A stretch of 64,000 nucleotides of DNA, taken from the NCBI GenBank assembly GCA_944990035.1, contig CALYLX010000047.1:1-64000 (forward strand), written 5' to 3'. The translations under genes and the position numbers were made by a program. The stretch's first letter is position 1. The number at the start of each line of letters is the position of its first letter. The notes under the pieces were generated by a model. The model made no database searches. It was not told the DNA's origin and worked only from the letters and a program-made list of their open reading frames with translations. The DNA is from Clitopilus passeckerianus. Lineage: Eukaryota > Basidiomycota > Agaricomycetes > Agaricales > Entolomataceae. Below, piece by piece: positions 13,849 through 24,244 of the stretch.

Positions 13849-15233
13849 ATGTCGGCCTCCAGAGTCAAGTATACTAACATGGAGTATCCGGAGTATGATG
13901 CTCACTGGAGATACCAATCACTCCCAGAGTCTCAACTTTCGGCTGAGCTTACCCGACTTGCTGGTGCAACTCGAGAGCTGAACACAGATTATGTTACATT
14001 CCAGCCTTGCCCTAATCCTGAAGAGAACAATCAGGACCGCGTTGTCATACAGAACTGGGATCTTCCGAGTGGCAATTGGAAATTTCGTGCTGTGCTCGAT
14101 GGTATGCTTGGAGTACATGTCGGTCTAGTTGCTTCTTAATCTCTGGATACTTCTAGGCCATGCCGGGCACGACACCGCTGACTGGACTGCGTCGCGGCTA
14201 CCTTTCCTGATTCAACAGTCTCTGGAGCAATACACTACTTCCAATGACTCCATCGCCACCCAAGCTATCTCGGATATCCTTTTGAATTCAATATCGACTC
14301 TTGATGATAATCTCACAAAGGAACTCCTTGGGCTTTTCCCAGCCCCGATTTCATTGAATCCCTGTCGGACGATCAGATCCGTAACATAATAAATGATCAG
14401 GAATCCGGGGTGTCAACGCTACCATTGTCGCACGATGCATGAGGGGAACTACCGTTTTGGTTTCCTTGATTGATCCTGGCAACGAGAACATCTGGACTGC
14501 CAGTCTAGGAGACTGTCAAGCAGGTTAGCTAGTAGATGCAGTTTGATCAGCCTAGCTCACCACAGTTTTACAGTGCTTGGAGTGAGAGATGAAAGTACCG
14601 ACTGGCAGACGTCTTTGTTAAGCGGCTTTCACAATGGATCGGATCCTTCTGAACAGGCCAGGATACGATCGGAACATCCGGGCGAAAACCAATGCGTTTT
14701 AGGGAAAAGAGTATTGGGTGCCATCGCTGTAACTAGGGGTATGAACTCCTCTTCAGGCTCGATGGAGGTCTGATCTCTGTTGCACAGCCGTTGGTGACCA
14801 TCTCTTCAAGCTGCCAATCATCTACACGAGACGTGTCTTTATGAACGCAAAAGCTGGCTTCCAGTTTCACAAGAACGCCGACGAATTTCTGAATCGTAAT
14901 ATAACGCCCCCTTACTTGTCAAACCTCGCCGAAACCCATCATGCCACCATCAAGGGCAAGGAAGCATGCCTCATTCTTTGCTCGGATGGACTCCTGGATT
15001 TATATAAACACGAGACCGCCGACCTGAAGAGACTCGGCGAGCTCTGGTTCAAAGTCCTGTCCAAACCATTCAGTGAGAAGAGCGAGAATATCAATCTTGC
15101 CAACTACCTACTGCGCCACGGGCTTGGTGGAGATGATACGGAGAAAGTGTCAAGGTTGATCACAGTGGAGATGGAGGATAAATGGCTGGACGATGTGTCT
15201 ATCGTTGTCGAGAGACTATCTCAGCCAGTTTAA
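13849..15233 (+). CDS. PP2C-type protein serine/threonine phosphatase
   Basis: PPM/PP2C phosphatases remove phosphate from Ser/Thr using two metal ions bound by aspartates. The start is the ATG at 13849 (MSASRVKYTNMEYPEYDAHW); upstream codons in the frame begin only with GTG. Motifs in order: NQDRVVIQNW, then VLDGHAGHDTADW across an intron at 14102-14156 (metal-binding DGHxG), TASLGDCQAVLGVRDE across an intron near 14525-14580, AVTRAVGDHLFKLP across another intron, LILCSDGLLDLYKHE and a final DDVSIVVERL. The relatedness to pyruvate-dehydrogenase-phosphatase-like fungal PP2Cs is suggested by layout only. Two frame breaks, at 14338-14340 (CCC) and 14407-14410 (GGGG), are each healed by one more base of the run. 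Confidence 0.88.
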
Positions 15234-15415
15234 TTGTATATCCAGGCCTGTCAGTAGTACTTATTCGTAACTATTGCCTGAGGTGTCGCTCTCATGCACA
15301 AACTAGACGATGGTGAATAATTAATAAATGGTAACCGGAACGAGTGATTCCATTCTCGGCACTTGTCAGACTCAAGTCTTGTGACCGTTGCACACAGCTT
15401 CTCTAACAGTATATA

Positions 15416-15929
15416 ATGGCGTCTATCCACGATCTAGAAACGCAGATAGCCCTCACAGGAATCTACGGACATGTGTATGCCCTAGCTCCTCTATGTCATC
15501 GATCCATACCGCTAATCCGGCCACGTTTGTCTGCAGCTTCTCAATCTGCAGCCGCTCCAGTCAGGAAGTCTTCGATCGATGAAGCCACAATCCAAGAGTT
15601 GGAGAAACGTCTTAGCTCTCGACCAGACAAGAAGGAGCTAATCGACCGTAACGTACTCAAAGGTGCCGTCAAATTCGTCTCAGTTGCTAAAACCCACCAT
15701 CTTAACCGTTGCTAGATGACTCTGGCATCTCCCCTCGCTTGATTGCCGCGAAGGAGCGGCTTGAGCGCTCTCAGTTGCAAGACAAACTTGAACATGCGTT
15801 GCAGCGTCGACCAAACCAAGAAGAGTTAATTAAGGAGGGAATTCTAACTGGTAAATATGCCCATTATGTTTCTGCCTTCCTGCTTGTCTAATGTGTTGAT
15901 GAATAGAAGGAGAGGTAACTAAATCATGA
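15416..15929 (+). CDS. Small RPEL-repeat protein (predicted G-actin binder)
   Basis: The protein contains two RPEL-type repeats: LEKRLSSRPDKKELIDRNVL and LEHALQRRPNQEELIKEGIL, matching the Arg-Pro-x-x-x-Glu-Leu signature that in animals binds monomeric actin. They are separated by KDDSGISPRLIAAKERLERS. The start is MASIHDLETQIAL at 15416. Introns with good borders at about 15661-15714 and 15852-15906 join LK to DDSG and ILT to EGEVTKS, with TGA at 15927-15929. It encodes about 130 residues and nothing else. In this region it is the only gene not tightly packed with a partner. Actin binding is inferred from the repeat. Confidence 0.8.
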
Positions 15930-16051
15930 GGGGTGATGGTAACATCAACGGAGTCCTTTAGCGAAAATATTAGTTGGAGAAATAGTGTTGAAAGATAAAA
16001 CGACTCACCAAATTATGCCCAATGTAAGATAGTGATAAATACATTCCTCGT

Positions 16052-16714
16052 TCAATCGTGTTGTCGGTTCCTTCTTTCTCTAATTCTTTCTCGCATCTCC
16101 ACCGCTGCACGTTTTGTTCCTGCTGCTCCAGTCCAACCTCTTTGCCCAAGCCAGCGAACCAACTTTGGCGTGAACGCTGCTGTGAGGCCTACACGGACGG
16201 GAAGGAACAGGGTCTTGTGTATGGCGTAGGCGAGAACAAGCATCGCGTAGAGACCTTCCTGGCCTGGTTGCGCAGCAGGATTCTGGGTGCTTTCCACTTC
16301 ATCTAGGCCGGGCTCAGGCGGATGAGAGTGGAGAGTTCTTGCTACGACCGCTTTCACTTGGGTGACAACCGAGGACACATACTCCGCGCCGAGCAGGTTG
16401 ACCCCAGCAAATGCGACACCAAAATCTAGTACTGTAAGCACCATGTAGACGCCTAGTGCATACCAGCCGTAAGATTTTATCAGGTGTTTGAGTTTCTGCG
16501 AAAGGGTTGCGTCTGGGGGCAACGTATGGGATTGCTGGTGCCCGGAGCTGGCATTAGGTTCCGTCAGGCGGGCAGGGAAATGTTGGAATAATCGAGACTG
16601 TCTTGTTGCAGGATGAACTAGGGAAGGAACTGCTTGAGGCCTCAAACGAACCAGTGGCAATATTGGTCTGGTAGCCAAACGAGGCACTAGTCGTAGGAGG
16701 AATCCGCGAACCAT
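16052..16714 (-). CDS. Mitochondrial DUF1279 (FAM210-like) membrane protein
   Basis: Single-exon gene of 220 residues. The N-terminus MVRGFLLRLVPRLATRPI is a strong mitochondrial presequence. The DUF1279 domain starts at LKHLIKSYGWYALGVYMVLT (about residue 75) and has two hydrophobic spans, the first at about 85-115 and the second at about 150-180 (LYAMLVLAYAIHKTLFLPVR), ending in a basic amphipathic tail (EMRERIRERRNRQHD). The family includes human FAM210A/B and yeast Nat2, proteins of the inner membrane with poorly known roles in mitochondrial translation or organisation. The conserved TxxxP-like end of the domain is visible as VGLTAAFTPKLVRWLGQRGW. Confidence 0.88.
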   Translation of the reverse strand: MVRGFLLRLVPRLATRPILPLVRLRPQAVPSLVHPATRQSRLFQHFPARLTEPNASSGHQQSHTLPPDATLSQKLKHLIKSYGWYALGVYMVLTVLDFGVAFAGVNLLGAEYVSSVVTQVKAVVARTLHSHPPEPGLDEVESTQNPAAQPGQEGLYAMLVLAYAIHKTLFLPVRVGLTAAFTPKLVRWLGQRGWTGAAGTKRAAVEMRERIRERRNRQHD

Positions 16715-17016
16715 TGGCGTATGAGTTGAAAGTGTCTGTGCGGCCTACAGCGGCACTGCAACGCTGCCATGACGCTAACTCACCGGCATCTAACTTTTTG
16801 AATCACATGACCGCGGCAAGGGCCGTAACGAAATTTTGAAATCGTCGGTCCAAAAAGGAAGTCATCGATCGGTTTGGCCATATACTCTTCGAGAGTCCTC
16901 TCGCCAAGGATTCTCTCATTTCTGCTTCCCTCCGTTATATGCATCCAGTAGAAGCCCTCAGCGGCCCTCACGTCTGCTCTGTCTCTGTTCGATAGCATCG
17001 CTACTCCCAACAGTGA

Positions 17017-18297
17017 ATGGACCAACACGTTCATGATGAACCGCACTGCCCGTTTGAGGGCCCTGAAAAGCTCCTAGAAATTTGGTTCAAGCCTTCCGCT
17101 GAAGATGTTCCTGACGCTGCAGACGCAGCTTCAGGTCAAAAGACAGGGCTTCGCAAGGTTGATCGCAAAGTTTGGGAAGAAATGCTTGACATTGTCAAAT
17201 GTCAGGTGCTAAGTGCTATTGAAGGCGCTGAGATGGATGCATACCTCCTCAGGTTAGTCATTTTTATGCTTTACACAGACTAAAAATATCCACATTATCT
17301 ATGCAGCGAATCGTCCTTTTTTGTAGCTCCCCATCGCCTCATTCTAAAAACTTGCGGCACGACTCTCAACCTTCTTGGCCTACCGCGTATTCTCGAGATC
17401 GCGGCTACTCATGCAAAAATGCCGGAGGTATATCGTTGCTTCTATTCCAGGAAGGCATTCATGTTTCCCGACCGCCAACTTGGACCTCATAGAGACTGGA
17501 AACAAGAGATTGAATATCTCGATAACATCTTCAAAAATGGCTCCGCCTACACTGTAGGAAAAGTCAACGGCGATCATTGGCTGCTTTACTTGACCAGCCC
17601 TGGCGATGCAACCACCCATGATTCTCCTCCCGCACCCGTTGTCGAGGCCCCGGATTGTGGTCTCCTAACCATCCCCGATTATACCATTGAGATCCTCATG
17701 AGCGAGCTCAGCAGCCCAGCACGCGAGCCATTCTTCTCTCAACTATCTCCCTCGGACGATCCCCATGCACATGCTGCTATGCTCTCCGCCAAACTCGGAA
17801 TCTCGGAAATATTCCCGTCCGAGTTATCCACCCTCGACGCATACACATTCTCGCCCTGTGGCTACTCCGCCAATTGTCTCGTCAAATGGGGAGATGATGA
17901 ATCTATCCCTGTAGACTCGCTCAAGGAAGGCTATTATACCATTCATGTTACTCCCGAGGAGGGATGGTCCTACGCCAGCTTCGAGTGCAATGTTCCTTCT
18001 CACTCCTCCAAGAGCACCAGCACAGTTCCCGATCTTCAAACCCTCATCCAAAGAGTCGTCAGCATCTTTCAACCCGGCCGGTTGAGCCTCACACTCTTTG
18101 TCTCGAGTGAGGGCAATGAGGCTGATCAAGGAGAGACGGTAGAGGCAGCGCAGCGTGCATTCAAACTAGCCCTTGCACAGCCTCACTCCAAAAACGGTCC
18201 ACCTTCGCCTGCTGGGCGCTACCGCAGGACTGACAAAATCAATTACGAGTTTGGCGGTTACGACCTCGCGTTTGCTAGCTTTCAGCGGGTCAATTGA
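17017..18297 (+). CDS. SPE2: S-adenosylmethionine decarboxylase proenzyme
   Basis: Makes decarboxylated SAM, the aminopropyl donor for spermidine and spermine. It is a pyruvoyl enzyme that cuts itself. Near the start is the active-site FEGPEKLLEIWF. The self-processing site LLSESSFFV is split by an intron (about 17253-17306) inside the codon before Glu-Ser; the second serine of the ES pair becomes the pyruvoyl group. Next come KTCGTTLNLLG (catalytic Cys), the CGYSANC segment and YTIHVTPEEGWSYASFE (active-site Ser/His region). The stop is TGA at 18295-18297. No conserved regulatory upstream peptide of the plant MAGDIS type was seen in the 300 bp before the ATG. The remainder is in one long exon with no frame break. 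Confidence 0.95.
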
Positions 18298-18634
18298 TAT
18301 GGAACACAGAGAGTTCTTTTTAAATCTACTACAGTTATACCATCTGAATTCCGTCATGTATCCGGATTTTTACAAGTTATTCCGATGCCCTTTGTTTTGT
18401 ATATATTCGATCCAGCCTGTAGATTTGTTGATGACTCGCGATAAATGGGATTATGAAATGCGCCACAATATCCTAAAAGGGAACAATGGTTCATGCAGGC
18501 TGTCACATTGCTAGGAGTGATGCACCGGATTGGAGGATAGGTCCTATGCATCATATCGCCTCGCAGCATCGCCGAAAGCCTCGTAGAAGCCGGGCTGCCT
18601 TTCCCCCTGCGAGGCCTGAGTAGCTCTAAGTGGG
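18298..18634. other. Intergenic, convergent 3' ends of SPE2 and the Zn2Cys6 gene
   Basis: Contains the 3' untranslated regions of two convergent genes. Short open frames on both strands have no recognisable protein features. Nothing else is seen. Confidence 0.6.
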
Positions 18635-20037
18635 CTAGTACAGACCGGGCATAGTCGAGTATATAGCTCTGCCATCGTCCATGTCACGTTTCCCTGATTG
18701 ATACCATTTTATCAACAAGCTTGTCGGATAAGCTGCATCGTAACTCACAAAACCAAGTTGTTTAATGTTAGAAAGCATAACTATCGGGTTGCAGTGAAAC
18801 GCATGTGCGGCCGTCAGAATATCGTAGACCTGCTCCCGGATAGGAAGGCGCTCGTAGTTTTGGGGGTTAGCAGCTTTACTTTGTTCTTGCAACGTCAGGT
18901 TGGCGATCGTTATTCTGGGGTCCCCGTCCTTGGAACCAGTCGATATTTGACTATCGATTTCGCATGGCTGCATCAACACGATCATATCCTCCGAGCCCAA
19001 ACAAATACGGTGAAGGCCCGCCCAATTGACCAGGTGTTTTATTCCTTCCGTATTTAGCCCGGTGTTGCCTCGCAAGTAATTCCAGAGTTTAGTATACGCA
19101 TCCAGGGGTAAGCAGGCCGTCTGTTTCAATTCAGACTCAAGATTGTCAAGAAGATGAGAGAGGGCGTCGTTGAAAGTCGCTGGATATGGTACCTCGGTGG
19201 CGACGCACCAGCTCAAGCCTTGCAAGAGTGCAGGGGATAGGGATATATGTTTGCGCGACCCCAGGGAATGGGTGGCTGTGGGTTCATCGGAGGGGCCAGC
19301 GGCCGAGCTCCCAAGTCCAAATAGCGTCGAAAATCAGCAATTCCGCGACGGGTTGGCATCTCTGGCTGATCGTGGCTAGACGAAGGGGAAGGAACAACTT
19401 GGGAATTCCCAGAATTCATTGCTTCCGACTCGTCGTCTGAAGAAGATTCCTGTGAAGACTGGTCGGTGAATTCAGTACTTTCTAGGGCCTCCAGGTGACT
19501 TTGTTGTTGTTGGTGAGGTTGCGCGTCCACTTGAGAATGATCTCGTGGTCTTTTTGACGGAGTATAAATGCACTGGTCTACATCGCTTTCGGAGCAACCG
19601 TTGCAGAGAGGTACTGCCCTGTCGCACTTGATTGCAAACAGCTATTGGAATTGTGTCCAGAGGATGCCAACGCAAGGAATACCTTTATATCATTCATACG
19701 ACACCTGTCGCAGCGAGGTCGGCCTCTGTTATGGGCAGTAGGCAGTGTATACGTGCATGTTCTACCCGATGCCCTCGGGCAGTGATTACAGTAAGGACGG
19801 ACACGGTCACACTACTCGGAGGTTAGCAGTCAAAAATAGACGATCAACATGTTGACTAACTTTTAGATGATTCTCTCTGCAGTGATCACATCTGGCCTTA
19901 CCTCGGTGACTGATCCATTGAGACTGACGAGCAAAGAAGTCCTTTGGATTGGGTATCCTGATCGTAAGGTGTTCACTCCGGTTACTGAGAGTTAATTCTG
20001 ACGAGGAAGACAAAGTAAAGGGTGCTGGATTGGACAT
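18635..20037 (-). CDS. Fungal transcription factor with two tandem Zn2Cys6 clusters
   Basis: The start is MSNPAPFTLSSSSELTLSNR at 20037. Two complete binuclear zinc clusters follow one another. The first has C-x2-C-x6-C-x6-C-x2-C-x7-C: CDHCRENHLK, intron 19812-19860, CDRVRPYCNHCPRASGRTC. The second has identical spacing: CDRCRMNDIK, intron 19627-19682, CDRAVPLCNGCSESDVDQC. They are separated by only 14 residues (YTLPTAHNRGRPR region). After a Gln/Ser-rich linker and TRRGIADFRRYLDLG comes a helical C-terminal region (ALSHLLDNLESELKQTACL; YDILTAAHAFHCNPIVMLSN) ending TMPGLY at TAG 18635-18637. One frame break lies at about 19258-19262 (GGGG needs one more G). The targets are unknown. No fungal-specific TF middle-homology domain was recognised. 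Confidence 0.82.
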
Positions 20038-20524
20038 GGGAAAAACAAAAATTCAGCAGAGGGCTATTCGAGCGGGCACTCGTGGGTAGTGGGAGTTCGG
20101 AATCAAGATGTGCTAAAAGGGTGAAATAGATGTGCAAACCCGGTGCAGCTGGAATAGATAGGGTTTACAAGGGAAGGGCTCTGAAACCCACACGAGCTTG
20201 TAGGTTATTGTATTAATTATGCCTGGTTCAGACTCAGAATCCGTGTGACCGTTCTGTGACCTCTGCGCTACACAGACCACATTAGTATGCCTTTAATTTT
20301 AAGAACCATGGCTGAACCAAGAGGCTACTCGTACAGTGAGTGTGGATTCTCTGAATTTAAAAACCTGTTGTTGGAGCTGAATGCAACTTCGAATTCATGA
20401 GACAGTGGTATACATCGTGGTTGTTCTAGTATCATATTACATGCTTGCGTATTTTACAGAAATTGCAATGACGGAAGAGCGTAGGTGTACGAAATACAAC
20501 GGTTAAAGGAGAGCTGCTGGATGT
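20038..20524. other. Intergenic between the Zn2Cys6 gene start and the DBF4 stop
   Basis: A 487-bp gap that should hold the Zn2Cys6 promoter. It contains a 37-codon ATG frame at 20287-20400 with no recognisable features, which I do not call as a gene. No TATA or repeat structure stands out. Confidence 0.5.
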
Positions 20525-22493
20525 TCATGACATTTCGATGTCTAGATCCGGCTCAGAAGGTTCATCTTTCACGAACTCGGCAAAGCCACTGTCCTGAGCT
20601 GGGTCCTCCTCCTCCTCCTCAAGCTGGAATCGGCCACAGAGATATTTACGCATGGCGAGCCGGCGCGTGCGTTCGGCGTGAACCTCGGCCTTGGGTTTTC
20701 TGCGCACACGAGCTAGAAGGAAGTCCAGCTGCGCAAAGTTGGCATCAGTGGTCGCAAAGCGTACGTGTTTGCGGGATTGAATATGCTACAAAAATCTTCA
20801 ATATCGTTCGGCGACGGAGAAAGGTTTGAAAGGACATCACCTCTTTGAAGTCTTCGAACTTCTGGCGGCAACTCTCACAGTACCCTGGCTTGCTACCTTC
20901 TTCCCTCTTCGGAAGTTTCAGAGTATTGGTGCTTTTACTCTTTTTCAAGAATGGCTGCCTTTCTGGGATCGTGGTCGGAGGCCCCATCGGGGGGCTTTGT
21001 TTTCTTTGTCGGCAGAGATAGAGGGAACTTCAGTGAGGTCGTTACGTGCTTATTCATTCGACCATTGAGGACTGCTGATAATTGCCCGTTACGGGAAGGA
21101 TACCCTGCCGTAGATGTCGTTCCCGTCGTCGAAGTAATTCCGACGCTGTTTCCCGACGCAGCCATGTAGCCAGTAGTACCTGAAGCGATATATCCAGAGG
21201 CATTGGCTGAATCCAAAGCTTCCGCTCCATTGAGCTCATCCTCGAGTTGAGCATCTATTTGACCCCGACGGTGGAGGTTATTCATGGAGACTGTCCGTCG
21301 CAGATCTCCAGTCTGTTGAAGATTTGAAGCTGTGCGCCGGTGAAGCCCCTCAACCTGCTTGACGAGCCGCTTGTGATCTCGCCTAGCCGCCTCCCTGTCT
21401 TCTTCTTCCATTTTTTGCTGTTTTTCCCAACGGCGCTTCTCCTTCTCGTCAAAAGCGACGAACGGACCCCTCGCATTCGGGTGACAATGCAAGACAGGCC
21501 AGGTTTCCTTGAGTTCTTTCCCGCCTGTCGCTTGACGAGATTTCAAGGTGTACTCGTGAACAGCTATGGTTGCGAGCTCTTGACGCATATCCTCCACGAG
21601 AACGAACTTGCTTCCTTTTGAGAAGTACTGGTAGTCGTTCCGTTTCTGGGTCGGATCGCGCTCGGTTGATCCATAGAGCTGTTCCTTTTTCAGTAGTCTT
21701 GCGAGGGAACCTCCTTGGGTCTTGGTTGTAGAGAGGGCGGGAGACGGCGTGGTATTGGAATCGAGTAGCCTGCTGAGAACACTATCCAATTTGGCCGGCG
21801 CCCAGATCTTCTTTTCCAACGAGGCAAAAGTGAGCAGAGGATCATTCAGTTGGTTGAGCTCTGGTTCTTCTCGTTTCCTGTAGAAAATATTAGTGATCCG
21901 AAATCAATAAAATGAGAGTAGTGCATACACTGTTTTCAGGTTGATGGGGCTCTTGAGATTACCACGAGAGAGGGGTTTTCGAATATTCTCCTTCTCCGTG
22001 TAAGTGGAGGAACTAGTTGGGGCCGTGCGATCGGTAACAAAGTGCGTCACCTCTTTGGCATCGAAAAACTTGACTACGCGCTGTAGTAGTGTCAGGATTG
22101 CGGCTTTGAGGGACGTCCACTGGCTAAGCTTACCCCACCAAGATGCTCAATGTCATCCTCATATCTTGCTTGTATATGTGGAGATATTCGCCCTTCTTCA
22201 AAGTAGAATACCCATTCTGGGAAAGCGCGTGTGTATTTATCCCTGAACTCCTGCTCGCGTTCACGCCGGTTGCGTTCTTTCGCCGAATCTCGAGTCACTG
22301 CAGATGCAGCAGAAGTTCCTGCTACTGATTTTGCACGCTTCAGAGCGAGTTGAGAGGTGGCTGCCTCTGTGGTTCGTTCCGGTGACCGAGGTCTCTTCAC
22401 ACCAGAAACCACTCTCGAGGGCCTCAGGAGCGATGGGGGAATATTTTGAGGAACGGTTCTGTTTGCTAACGGGCGTCTGTTGAGGGTAGCCAT
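20525..22493 (-). CDS. DBF4: Dbf4/Dfp1, regulatory subunit of the Cdc7-family replication kinase
   Basis: Dbf4 activates Cdc7 kinase, which phosphorylates MCM helicase to fire replication origins. The start is MATLNRRPLANRTVPQNIPP. A BRCT-like motif N is split by an intron near 22080-22133: WVFYFEEGRISPHIQARYED, then RVVKFFDAKEVTHFVTDRT. Motif M is visible as ETWPVLHCHPNARGPFVAFD, followed by charged helices. The C-terminal Dbf4 zinc finger is YCESCRQKFEDFKE joined across an intron (about 20785-20834) to HIQSRKHVRFA, i.e. CxxC..HxxxxxH. The stop is TGA at 20525-20527. Unlike most breaks in this window, the one at about 20985-20995 (forward GGGG / GGGGGG) needs one base removed to join KKTKPP to the finger frame. 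Confidence 0.9.
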
Positions 22494-22878
22494 GTTGAAA
22501 CCAAGAAAGCGCTAGTAAACGAAGAGAATAGAGAAACGCCGAAACCTGCAAGGCAGGTGGCAGGAGCAAGGGTAAATGAAGAGACGCGTTTGGTCACAAA
22601 ACGCCGTCACGTCAACAAGATCACGACGACGCCAGCCACTTTCGCGTTTTGAATCTAATGGCAACCACTTTTCGGCTGTTATTCTAGGTTATGTGATGCT
22701 TTAAACTTGTATTTGTGGAACGCTCCCTTTTAATTTTTTTTATTGGCTTGAGGGAGTTGAGAAACTGCCCTAACATCGACTTTATGTATTTAGAAGTCAC
22801 GTGTTGGTCAGCCGGATTAGTACCACAGCTAGTCTGCAGGTTCGCCGACTGTCTCGTTCCGCACACGAGAGCCAAACG

Positions 22879-24228
22879 ATGGCAACGACATATGGCACGA
22901 CTCGACATCATCATGATCCTACAACAACGAAGGACTCAAATACTGACTATACAACGACCTTATTCCGACGACTAATATGGGAAGGAACCGTGCCTTTGGA
23001 GATACGGGTCGACCCCAAAGAACTACCTGCAAATTCGGATCGTGGTCTCGAGTGTTATTACATTCAAGCCCCACGAGTCAGCTATCTGCCCCTGCTTATG
23101 CCAGAGATACATCGCTTCCTGATGGACGTCGTGTTCGATGAAACTGCGGCTCAAGTCCTAAAGGAGGACGATTGGTGGTTTGAGAGTGCTGAGGGCACCT
23201 TGCTTAAGTGGTAGGTTCTCCCCCACTCGACTTTCGGCCTCTAGCCTCACCACATATGTAGGCACTGGCCTATCGGTCTCATATATGACACTCATGCTAT
23301 AGCCTCATCTGTTCGGGCACCCTTACAGTCACAGGCCTCTTCAATCCCATTGCGCCTGATTCTGCACCTCGCTTCCCCTCCAACTGATAAACTCCTACAA
23401 TCCCCAAGCGCTGATGCCTGTAAACAAGCCTTCATGGGCCAACTCAAAGAAGCCGACTTCATACGCTGGGGTAATACTAAGAGGATGACTGGTCTGCGTA
23501 AAGCAGATCAAGACGGTATTTGGGAAGGAATCAAAGAACGTAAGCAAATCCAAATTATCTCCACCTTTATCTCGACTAACAAAAAATCGTGTATTCAGAC
23601 AATTTTGACAATTATTGGCGTGTCGCCAGTAAAGTTACACCAACGGCTGGTTCAGGGCGCCCAAGATCACCACCAAACGTTTCAACGACATCCATGCATA
23701 CGCGTCCACCTTCCGCAGACCCAGGAGGTCCCCCTGACCGCGATGGAGCCTACAATGTAAGGAGTGTGCCTGCAAGAATATATCTACCAGAAGGGCCAGT
23801 CATACAGGACATCGTACCTCCTGTGCTGGATGATGGTGAGCCTTTTGCCTCTGCGAATACAGCCAATAAAGTTTAACATCGACGCACAGGAACATGCCAT
23901 ACTCTGGCGCAATTCTTAACCTCCCATATACCTTTATTGTTTCCACCCCAAACGAGACCATCGACACCGACGTATGGCGGACCTAATATGAGTGCCGATG
24001 GAACCTCTCAATTGGCGTTTGCGATAGTTCAAGGAGTACGGACGCCATTGGATTCTGAGATGGCATGGCTAGGTGCATGTATGGCGGGAGCAGACGGATG
24101 GCTGAACATCTGCATAGGCATCAGCAGGTAAACAGCGCGGTCATGCTGTCGGTAGCATTAGCATAGAGAGCTCATACCCTATTTGTCTACCGTTCAGGCA
24201 GAGATATGTCTTTATCCAAGAGCGTTGA
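22879..24228 (+). CDS. ATG5: Autophagy protein 5
   Basis: Atg5 is conjugated to Atg12 and, with Atg16, drives Atg8 lipidation on autophagosomal membranes. Recognisable blocks: LFRRLIWEGTVPLEIRVDP near the N-terminus; SYLPLLMPEIHRFLMDVVF; then HWPIGLIYD after the first intron (23213-23260 region); LKEADFIRWGNTKRMTGLRK, containing the lysine region expected to accept Atg12; DNFDNYWRVASKV; LPEGPVIQDIVPPVLDDGTC; and the end EMAWLGACMAGADGWLNICI. The last intron (about 24128-24198) leads to RQRYVFIQER and TGA at 24226-24228. All joins are in frame. An in-frame start further upstream (22801) is not ATG. The stop is only 16 bp from that of the convergent SPC34. Confidence 0.92.
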
Positions 24229-24244
24229 TGACACCGTACAACTA

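Noticed and set aside
20287..20400. 37-codon ATG frame in the gap upstream of the Zn2Cys6 gene
   Set aside because: Too short, no recognisable features and no support for expression; only noted in the intergenic entry.
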